Source: Lepas anatifera
Lineage: Eukaryota; Arthropoda; Thecostraca; Lepadidae
Assembly: GCA_034440635.1 (NCBI GenBank)
Contig: JAOTON010001356.1
Coordinates: 516,501 to 580,500, forward strand
Reading direction: 5' to 3'
DNA: 64,000 nucleotides
The notes below the pieces were generated by a model. It was not told where the DNA came from. It searched no databases and saw only the letters and a program-made list of their open reading frames with translations. A program made the translations under genes and the position numbers. Numbering within the stretch: position 1 is the stretch's first letter; each line of letters opens with the position of its first letter. Below are positions 47,301 to 59,000 of the stretch, one piece after another.

Positions 47301-50300
47301 TCACAGCGGGGTGCAGGTAATCAATCATCTTCAACGACCGAGATCCGGCCTTGGGACCGGCCGCTCAGCAGCGGCCGATATTGCCTGGAGACCAGCCTTT
47401 TCTACGGCGTCGGCAAAACGTGACGCTGAGGCGAACTCCGGTGTCGGCAGAAAAATACCCACCCAAACTGGGTCGGTCGACAAGCGCAGCCTTGGTCTCA
47501 ATCTCAGACGCTGAGCCGGCGCCGAATCGCACTCTGTCTCCTCTCAGATCAACTTTCCAAGTACTCGAAAAGTATCCCCAGTCACATATCGACGTTGAAA
47601 TCTACCAACACTTTGCCTTCCCGGAAACCGGCGGCTGATTGAGACCTAAAATATCACAAGCTGCCAGCTACAGCAGCCACTGGTACAGAAGCAGTATCTG
47701 GGAGCACAAGACACTGCTACAGTAGCAGACTCTGGTAGCAGCAGACACTACTACAGTAGCAGTCACTGGTAGCAGCAGACACTGCTACAGTAGCAGTCAC
47801 TGGTAGCAGCAGACACTGCTACAGTAGCAGTCACTGGTAGCAGCACTCACAGCTAAAGTAGCAGTCCCTGGTAGCAGCAGACACTGCTATAGTAGCAATC
47901 TCTGGTAGCAGCAGTCACAGCTAAAGTAGCAGTCCCTGGTAGCAGTAGACACTGCTACAGTAACAGTTTTTGTAAGTCGTAGCAACAGCCACAGTACCCA
48001 GGCCTGCAACAGAGCGGGATCGGTAGAGATCTAGCTCCCGCACCAGGCGCTGTAACTCACTTTGTCCCTGGTTGAAGCTGGCGCCCGTGGTGACCTTCTT
48101 TCTCTGCTCCGGCATGATCTTCTCCATGAGTTTGCTGATTTTGTCGCCGCCCCGCCGCGGGATGGCGCCCACGCACTGCTCCTCCACGGTGCGCAGACAG
48201 TACTTGTGGATGTTCATCTCGCAGTCTGACGGCAACAGGCGCGGATCTTAAATTCGGGGGAGACTGGTATTTCGCTCTAGAAGGCAGCACAGACGATTGA
48301 GATCCAATCCCACAGGGTTATCGTTCTTTTGAGTGTCCCTGGCTGAAAAACTCACCGGATCACAAACCAAAATACACACAAACAAGGAAATTTCCATTGA
48401 TGGATGGCTTGAGAACCGAAGAAATAACAGTGTATCGTTTTCAAACACTGGCATTGCTCAATCAACACATAGTCTCTCCACGAACTCCACAGACAGTATG
48501 CGGATAACTATATAGAAGCATCCGCAACAGGATACGTCCCGTGGTGTCATGGGCCTCTACCACCACTTCCTGCTGCATCTGAAGTATAAAGATAGCCACG
48601 CTCAAACTTCCCAATGTACAAAGTTTGCAGCAAAGTTTCCAGCGGCTCGTGCCTGATGCCTCTAAGGCGCTCGCATTGGCGTGTGCGACCCGTTTGATCG
48701 ATGTGCGGCCAACTTCCGCGAAAGAACGTTCGTGAGCCCCCGCAGGACCCATTAAATGGCGCACCTTTAAATGGCATGAAAGGTCGGAAGCCCAGACTTC
48801 AGGAGGAAATAGCTTCCCGTTCAGACAGGCCCGAGTGACTGCCGTGTGCGTGACGTGTGGGAGAAGGACTGGGACCTCACGCGACATATCTGCACCATAT
48901 TGACCGCCAACCTTCTGATGGAAAACCGTTTCAACAAAAAAGCCCAAAGAAGCCAGAATATGGGTTCAAAGGTCAGGATGCATGGAAGTAAATGCCTGAG
49001 AATCTAGTTAAATCATTTCGAGAGCCCTGGCCAGCCTGGGAAAATCTTCTCCTGCCCTGAACTTTGGACCAAGACGGAACTCCGAGGGATTTCTGCCACT
49101 AATCTGGTTGGAAGCGCATTCATAAGATACCTTCCATACTATGACCTGCGATCTAAGACGAAATCAGTCTTTTCCCCGGCCAAGCATCTGGTACAGCAGC
49201 TAGCACGACCACATTCGTTCAAGCAAAGACAATTTTAAAATTACAAACAGTAGGTTGATGCATATCCAGATCTGCCCCCTCTCCCGGAGTGTTGTACTCA
49301 CGCGCACACTGGTGGCCCTGCGGACTGATGCCGCGGATGGAGTCGCCACAGACGTTGCAGGCAGTGACGATGTAGTACTGGTGCAACTGGAACTGGTGGC
49401 CTCGCATCACGGGCGGCTGACGCACAACGGGGCAGCGCGTCAGAGAAACGACCAAAATGGTACCACTGGCGCAAATAGAACTGGTGGCCTTATACTACCG
49501 GCGAATGGCGCACAACGGAACAGTTGAAAGTACCAATGAAACAAAAAGGGCATCAAGCATGCTTGGGTTGGCAATAAACCAGTATACCCAACTAACCCAG
49601 TTGATAATTGGGATTTACTATCACTTGTACTTTGGATCACACACATTCCAGAGACAGGACATCACGATCGAGCGCGACTTGAGAAATAAGAGAAAACCAA
49701 AAACGAAACTCATTCCAGTTTCCACAGAGCACTGCACTGGGCCGCTGCCTCCCCGGCGTACCGGGACCGGCCGAGCGGTACCTTTTTGTGTCTGTTGAGC
49801 AGTTTGGACTTGAAGGAACGCTCCTTGGAGACGAACATTGGGCAGTTGTCGACCACCTGCTGCACGGCGGGGCTGCGGTAGTTGAAGTGCTTGTGCAGGA
49901 TGGTGGTCAGACTGGAGGCCTGCGTCTGCGTCTGCTCCGTGGCGTTCTCCTGCTCCGACCTGAGAGAGCGGCAGGGAGGATGGTTAGACTGGAGGTCTGC
50001 TCCGTGGCGTTCTCCTGCTCCGACCTGAGACAGCGACAGGGAGGGTGGTTAGACTGGAGGTCTGCTCCGTGGCGTTCTCCTGCTCCGACCTGAGACAGCG
50101 GCAGGGGAGGGTGGTTAGACTGGAGGTCTGCTCCGTGGCGTTCTCCTGCTCCGACCTGAGACAGCGACAGGGAGGGTGGTTGGCTGGAGGTCTGCTCCGT
50201 GGCGTTCTCCTGCCCGACCTGAGACAGCGACAGGGAGGGTGGTTGACTGGGGCTGGTGGGCGTGCTGGGGCGGGGGGTGGTTGTGGGGTTGCGTGGCGTT

Positions 50301-52898
50301 TTGTGTGGGGGGGGGGGGTTGGGGGGGGTTCTGCCGCTGGGGGGCGGGGGTGGTGGGGTTGTCCGTGGCGTTCCTGTCCGCCTGGAGCGCGGGGGGTGGT
50401 TGGACTGGAGGTCTGTCGTGGCGTTTCCTGTCCGCCTGAGACAGCGACAGGGAGGGTGGTTGACTGGAGGTTGCTCCGTGGCGTTCTCCTGCTCCGACCT
50501 GAGACGCGGCAGGGGGGTGGTTAGACTGGAGGTCTGCTCCGTGGCGTTCTCCTGCTCCGACCTGAGAGCGACAGGGAGGGTGGTTGGCTGGAGGTTTTGG
50601 GTTCCTGTCCGACCTGAGTGGTTAGACTGGAGGTCTGCTCCGTGGCGTTCTCCTGCTCCGACCTGAGACAGCGGCAGGGGGAGCTGTTAGACACGTGGGA
50701 ATCGACACCAATAGGGCGGCAGCGGGCCACCGCCATCCCAATTTTCACCAAAACACCTTTTCCGCCGATTTCTGACAGCTGAAATCGTTATTCGGAGTAT
50801 GAGCGAAATGGTGCACAGAACCCAATTGGAATAATTTTTCGATCTAGAGGGAAAGTTTTCTCTCACGACGAGTTCAAGTTTCTGTCGGCCACCTTCTACT
50901 TTTTTCCCGCGGCGACGTTCCTGATTTTGCCGACCACATAGCAAACCAACTAAGCCAACATCAAATCAAAAAGCCAGAATATAGTAATCAGAGTGACTTG
51001 AACAAGGGTGTGGTTAGTCACACCAGCCTGACAGAGAGAGAGAGGGGGGAGTCATAAAGATCCGAGACACACTATGGTAGGCCGCACAACCTAATGAAGG
51101 GGGAGCTATCCATACCGACGCGAGGCAAGGGAGGTACATTATTACCCGGCGGACACCAACTTCTCGTGAGTAGCATTGCAGCTACTGGCAGAAACTGGCC
51201 CTTAGCTGGACTGTCCTAATTTATCTACATTTGCTCCGTGGATATCTGATGAATTAATCTGCTGTACCGCCTCGCGGCACATATCTACATCGGCTGTGTA
51301 CCACAGAGTGCGTGCGTATCGGTGTTTCGGGCGCTCCATCCCTTCCACTCACGACTGGTACACCGTCTCCAGCAGAGGCACCAGCACATCGTCGATGATG
51401 CGGGCCTCGCGCAGCCGGTCGTGTCGGGCGTCCTCCAGCTCGGCATCGCGTGGACCGAACATGCCGCCCAGCCCGGCGGCCCGCTTGCTCCTGAAGTCGG
51501 CCAGCTGGTCGTTCAGGTCCTCCCGCGCGCGCGCCCGCGCCCGCTGGAACACCTGCGAGAGCCGGTCGGCGGTTACGGTGGGGTCGATCAGAAGGCTTAC
51601 TTTGGACCTGACCTGAGTCGCAAGGTATCTGAAAAAGTTCAATGCGGATCCTTTCAGCTCGAAACGTGATGAAGTCAGGACAGTTGGGTTTGTATTACAG
51701 TGATTGAGAGATATTCACATTTGAACCAACACACATTCACATTTGAACCAAAACACCAGATGAACGCATTTCGCCCAAAGTATTTCTTAATATCTAATAA
51801 TAGGATGAGGGATTAAGAGCACAACACCAAGACATGCTGCAGTTTCATCGCGTAAAAAATCAAAACAGTGAAACTGCTGCATGTCTAAGTGTCGTATTCT
51901 TAATCCTTCATCCTATTGTTAGATGTTGACAAAGACCAAATCATTACAAGCCGAAACGTATTCACCTGGTGTGTTGGTTCAAATGTGAACAGTTGGGTTT
52001 ATTGCGGCGTTTGGCAGCTACATCGTGACACAGGTAGAAAAGGCTACGCTGCAAATCTCAACTAAATTTTGAAACACAAGTCTGGAGTCAGTGAGCCTGA
52101 CTGTTCCCAGGCATCTGGTCAGCATCTCACCGTGCGCAGTTTCTCCTCCTTGTCGAGGTCGTGCAGCAGAATTTCGTCAATCTTCAGCACCACGTTCTCG
52201 TCTATACCGACCACTCGCATCACCTGGGCACGAGGCACAGCGTCACCAAACGGTACGAGACCAATCGTCTATATATACCGACCGCTCGCATCACCTGGGC
52301 ACGAGGCACAGTGTCACCAAACGGCACTAAACCGAGTCAACCACTCTCGAACAGAACTAACGACACAGCAATGGCTACACACGGAGGCTGCAACCGAGCC
52401 TGCAGCGTTCCAACATGACAGATCACAAGCGGATCAGTGGACCAGTTACTATCTCTTTCCGAGCCACCGGCCATAGCCGAGCTCTGCTTACCGCATCAGG
52501 CACCAGGAAACTAGAGTGAATCTCGTACGCCCACCGTCGCATGTCCTTCGCGTTACCCTCTTTGTACAGGTCACTGATTAAGTAGAAAAACTGTCGACAA
52601 AAAAACGGTCATCGGTCAGTGCCGAAGGCCAGAAAGAGTGACGTGATGCTATTGAATCACCAGTTGCACGACTAATTAATGCTAATTGTGTTGAGTCAGA
52701 ATGCAGCATACGTGGCGGTTCACCTGTAGTTTGTTGTGGACATCGAATTGATGGGGCCACATTGCTCTGCCCGGGGTTACGTCACCGGCAAAACTTACAG
52801 GTCAGAACACGGCCCAGGAGCACTTGGGCCACGAAAATATAGTTCGGCAAACCATGGTCGATTAGCGGCTTCAGTTTTCTTTTTTTAATTGTAATTCT

Positions 52899-52964
<66 letters not shown>

Positions 52965-52990
52965 TGAGAGAGTGAGAGAGAGAAAGAGAG

Positions 52991-53056
<66 letters not shown>

Positions 53057-56000
53057 TCATAGGCCTCGCTTAAGGATTCATCACCCCAGCGGGAGCACTC
53101 ACAAGGCTCGAGGGGTCGCAGTTGGATATCACATAGTTCATAAAGACGGCGAGGTGGGCGTGGTCGTGCAGCAGCTTACTGAGACTGTTGAAGGGTCCGT
53201 GGTCCTCCTGTCCCTGCCGGCAACAGCCAGTTAGCACACGCACGCACTGCACTGGGCACATGCACGGGCTGAGAAGCACTCTTCGGTGGCTGAAGGGTAT
53301 CGGTACAACAGCTGTCTATGTAGATTTGTGCTAGTATCATAACAATGACTGCTTGGGCTTAACACCCGCACTGGAGGGGGCCTGGCACTAACGCGCACTA
53401 GGGGGGCCTGGTAGGCCCCTAAGATCTCGGAAACTAAGACACATAGAGAAACGAAATTTGAGAGGTGGGTGGGGGTTATGGTGATCTACATCATGACTAA
53501 TTTTGATTGACCTAGGTCAATATCTTCAAGGTCAAACGAGGTCATAAAGGTCAAAACTTGGCCATGCTGGGGACGACCGGTAAATGCCGTGATTATGCGG
53601 GAAATGGCGGGAATAAGCTAAAGACGGACCAGGGTCTATAGAGAAGGTCTCAAGATCCTTCCCTTCAATTTTGGGGTCAAGGTCATTCAAGGTCATTTAC
53701 CTGTAAGGTCACAATATAGTGTACTACTTATAATGTACACTTTGCCTAACACTATAGCCACTGTTTGGCGGGAAATAAGGATTGACCTTTGCAAATGACC
53801 TTTGACCTTGACCTTGGTATTTGGATACCTTATCGATGACGTCATAGCATAACGTGCGTCGACCGGGTAACATCATTTGACCGGAAGCACTGTGGTCAAT
53901 GACCTTGAAAGTGCAGATATGACATTGACCCGTGACCTTGACCTTGACCTTCATGTGAGGTGACCTTGACATATAATCCGGTTATATGGTGTTATGACTT
54001 CACCACTCGGTCTCCAATGCAAGCTAACTGGCCCGACAGCGCGATTACGGCGATCTCAAAATGCAGGTCTGACTTTAAAGCCTATAAGTCAAAAATTTTC
54101 GACATATTTTCAAAAATCTTCACCAATCGACGCGCTATTAAATTCTGTTTAATGTGGCAGAATATCGTGTTTCGGCTACGAGCGATTCTCCGGCCACCTC
54201 GGAAAAACAGGTGGGGGCCTCCGAGGCCCATCCGTGCGCGTGTTAACGACCCTTCAATTGCTAAGGTCATATATACGGCGCCACTAAATCTCAGTCTGTT
54301 GGAAGGGAGAACAGGAACCAAATCGCACATATTGGGAAAAACCGCTGTCTACTAAGCCTGGGATTTTCGCCCCTAGGATAAAGATGCTCTTCCGATCATT
54401 ATTGGAGGTTTAGGGTGCGTTGACTGCGACGGCCATTTTGCAGATACTATATCCAATGAGTCATGAATCCAATGAGCTTATATCGAAACATCATTAAAGT
54501 AGACTTGCGCAATCGCCTCCCATAACAAAGACAGGCACGCACCCAGCATAAACACCTCAAAGTCCCAACTCGCCCGTCATCTACACGCATTCAGACACCC
54601 CCGCTGAACAAATGGTGTTGTGGAGACCCATCATTAGCATCACAACTCAGCGGTTCTGTATCAAATCAATGAATGCACTCGAATGGCTTGTAACGGCCAG
54701 CACAGCCCGCAAAAACGTGTTTGCTCTTTCGCTGAACATTGTTCACAACCATCAGCGTGTTGGTGCATACGCTCCAGACTGCCAACACTCCACGCTCCAA
54801 GCCCAGCAAAAACAGTTCGGAATAGTCCTCGCTGACCCGCCTGGGAATGACAATAAAAGCGAAAGAGGCAAACCATCGCCCACACACAGACCAGCCCGAC
54901 AGTATTGCATCTTCTCTCAGATAGTTAGCCCCGTCACAATCGCGAAATTACACGACTTCCTTGCCGGGAGAAGGAAAAATTCTAGTTGAATTTTGTCTGC
55001 TAAATTTTCTCTTTGATTTCGAAAATGCGCACTTTTGAATTTTCGGTATCATTGTTAGAAACATGACGTCAAGCCAGGTTGGATTACTGAATCTTCCGTC
55101 CTAAGCGATTGGTAGATTTTAGAAATGTTGGGAGTGGGTTTCTGAGCTCCTCCCCTCCCCCATGTCGTTACGGGATTTTCAAGGGCGAATTCTAGGGTTC
55201 ACCCAACGACCCTGTAGTTTGTTTGCCCTTTAACCTTCAGTGCATGCGATGAGCTAGATAGGTAGCAAGGAAAGTGCTATGAAATAGCTTGGCATGCATA
55301 ATTTTACTTGGAATGCTCAAACAACTGAAAAGATCACAACTTTTGCTACAACAAAACTTTAGCTGCAGAATGTCGATTGTGTCAGTAGAGAGTCAAGTTA
55401 TTTGCCCTTGTTTAGTTTCGAAAAACCATTCAGACATTCAAAGGCTTATGAATTGAGCTGTGAAAAAGTTCAGCGGCAATTCAGTGGAAGGGCGTGTAAA
55501 CTGCCCGATGAAGAGGACGGGCAGTCTTAACAGTGCGAAACTGTCCTACGTTTCTATAGCTAACAGGCACGGAATATACACAAAGTTTACAGAGGTGTGC
55601 TCATTACGAATGTCATGCGATCTTATGTGCAAATATCAGCCCAAGTGTGTGCAACGCTGGCGCGATACGAATAGTCGGCGCAATGCCGCCGAACGCCGTC
55701 CTAGTCATTTTTGCGGGCACAATCTGCCTTCTCAGTGCGACAACAGCATCAAAAATCTTCACCCGCAAGCTGAACACGAGAGATAAACTCTTCAGAAGCA
55801 CGCAGGTGAAGCCGGTCTGTGATGAAGCCGAAGGGTTTACAGAGGGTAGCGGCCACGGGCAACATGTGCAGCGCTTATCTCAGCAGAACAAGGGAATCTA
55901 TACTGGCGATCCTCTTCTCTGCCCTGAAGACGCGCTCAGTGGTACGAGGCACGCCACAGAGAGCCTGAACAACGCGAGCAGTCGACGTAGCAGTATCTGC

Positions 56001-59000
56001 GACAGGGACTCCAGCATGACGACGCTGATACACCGGTTTGCCACTCAGTTGGCAGCTGAGGAGGACGCGGCATTACTGGTGGATACTCGGACCCCGGTCC
56101 GTGAAGCATTCCCTCTCCTGCACCAGGCGGCGAGATCAGTTCAGGTAGCGTCCACATACACACAACACGGCAGTCATCCACTCCGACAGGTCGCTGCACC
56201 TGCTAAAACCTGCCTGCTGGCGGCGCACCAGGACAACTGGACCTCTGCAGAGCATCTGCTTCACCAGTGGAGATGTCGACGCCTGCTGACCATCCAGCCA
56301 GAGCGCAACATCACGACGTCAGCGGGTCTCCGGCTTCTGTCGCTCAGCCAGTTGGACGTCATCGCCAGCGTGGTGGGGAGTGAGAGGACCGGCCGGATTC
56401 GTGTGTACCAGCATCGAGTCGACTGCGTGACCCGACAGCTACTGCAAACTCGAGAGATTCCACCAGATGGGGCCGACATGATCATGGAGGAGTCAGAGAC
56501 ATCACTGAGCGGAAAACTGTTGCGCGTGGCTACCACGGCGATGTCACCTTCGCTCTGGGTTCGGTACGCCACAAATCCAGACGGAAGCCGAAGCAGGACG
56601 GGCATCGAGGTCCAGATGCTCAGGGCGGTCGCCGGTGGGCTCGGGTTTCGCTACGAGTTCGTTGATCCTCCCCCTACCAACAAGGGCTTGTATGGGAGCA
56701 AACTCGCCGGTGGTGGTTGGTCAGGTGTCGTTGGCATGGTAACCAACAACAGCGCAGACATGGGCATCGGAGAGTTGTCCATTCTACTGGAACGACGAAA
56801 GGCGGTTGACTTCAGCTCGCCGTACCATCAGAACAACCTTGGCTTTATGGCCGTGCGTGAGCCAGCGCTGCCTCGCTGGCGAATCATTGCTATACCACTC
56901 ACCACCACCACGTGGATAGTTCTGGGGGTGGCCTTTGTGATGACGTCATTGGTGCTCAGCAATGCCCCGGCAGTTCTGCCGGGTGAGCGCTGGCCGAACA
57001 GCCTCTGCTCCGCCGCTCTTCTGTCATGGGCCACGCTTACATGGCAGAGCGTCTCTTCAGGACCGCAGCGGGGCACCGGCCGTTTTCTCTGGGTGATCTG
57101 GACGCTGGCCGCCTTCGTGATCGGCGTCGGCTACCAGACGGCTCTCACTTCACAGCTGCTGGTGGAGAGCCCCGGCCCGGTGCTGACGTCACTGGCCGAA
57201 CTGGCGCAGTCACCGCTCCGCGTCGCCACCAGTCCGTACTTCGGCCGGTCCTCCCACTTGATGGCGATGCGCGAAGAACCCCCCCCCTTTGAGCAGACTA
57301 CCAGACAAAGTGGATTTAGTGTCCTTCAGTCACATCCGTACACTAGACAAGAGCCCACTTCGCGATGACACAGCGTACGTCAGCAGTCCGGACCATCTGA
57401 GCGTCATGCTGCAGCGACGCCAGGACGGACATCGCTACTACGTCTCGCCGGCACGCTTCTTCGCCTCCCACCAGGCCTGGGCCATCCGCCCGGCAGCGTG
57501 CTTCACCAGCGCCCTCAACAGAGCGCTGTCGGGTCTCCCCCAGGCGGGCCTGGTTCAGCGGTGGATTCACGCAGCCAGCGAGCGGCCGAGGGTGCCGCCG
57601 CCGGCGCCGCGGCCGCTGACCAGGCGGGACCTCTCGGCAGCCGCTCTGGTGCTGGGTGTGGGTACTGCAGCTGCCTGCGTGGTGCTGCTGGGGGAGCTGC
57701 TGTGCAGCCGCCGCCGGCGCAAAAGGATCGCACGAGCGGGCACCTCGTGTCGCTGAAGGCTACACTCAGCTCGCGTCGGCTCCGTACAGTTGATAATACA
57801 TAGTGCCGTAGTGGATTCGGAAATTGCTGACGCTTATACACTACAGGGTGGGGCAGCAAATTTCTGCTCCCAAATTTAATCACAATCCCAGTCAAAATGA
57901 TCACAAATTCACAAAATTACCATAGGCAAGAAACGACACGCGTCGCTACATGGCACATTACAAATTACTATATACTTTTCACTTTGAAAGAGAACCAACA
58001 ATAGAGGAAATGTGTGCTTGCCGAAAAGACAAGAAAACACAAATTCTACGCGGAAAAATCCGGACGTGAAGGGAGACAACCCATCGAGGCAAACATGACT
58101 TCATACCAGAAAAAGGCTAAGTTTGACTCCCTGCATATATTCTGAAAATGACTTGAATATAAGAATGACAGCACTTAAAAGCGAGCCGCTTATGTTTTGT
58201 TCATCTTTCCTCTGAGATTCCCCTAGTGAAAAAGGGGGCATACCACACTCCGAGTGCAGACATTTTACGTGAGCTTTCTATAACAGCCAGGAAGATGGAA
58301 CCAAACTTGACATTTGAGCCTCTGTGGTCAATGTGTCCGTGCCTGTCACTGACAATCTTGACAAAAATTTCACCTTGGGCTTTATTCACTTGGAACTTGT
58401 GAGTGCATTCAGCAATTTCCGCCAGACAAATTTTCTTAGTTCCTAGTGTTTAGCTCAGTTTCTTTCATTTTCTTCGAAAGCAAAAAGGTACTGGAAAACT
58501 GCTTTGGTATCATTCTTCGGACACGTGCCTCTTCTTTACGATATCTGTGCGTAGTCAACCCAATATACTGGGACGTTTCTATGAACACCTTTCTGTCAGA
58601 GACAACGCACGTACACGTACATAATCATATTCTACCTCCTACGATTACATCACTATACGATGGACTTGATTGTGCGATAACCCCCTTCGATGCCGCGTAC
58701 CGCAATTGAATACATTTCAGTCTTTGAGTTGTTAGCGACAACCAATTCTAGCAATGAGGATCTGCACACCGTTGTTAGAACATAGCCGGAGAGCACGTCA
58801 GCCCCTCTCCCATACGGATGCAAGAACCCCCCACCCCAATGTAAGAACAAAGCCAGAGAGCGGGGGTACGTCAGCCCCCTCCCACACTGATGTGAGAACC
58901 CCCACCCCAATGTAAAAACAAAGCCAGAGGGCACGAGACACGTCAGCCTCTCTCCCATACTGATGTGAGAACCCCCACCTCAATGTAAGAACAAAGCCAG

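Larger units (their letters stand above)
41384..48060 (-). other. RhoGEF2 intron between exons h and i
   Basis: 6.7 kb without a second supported gene. It contains the 1.24-kb TTAA element at 41,985-43,228, GC-rich sequence at 43.9-44.3 kb, the 49-bp array at 45.4-46.9 kb and the 34-bp array at 47.7 kb. Confidence 0.6.
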
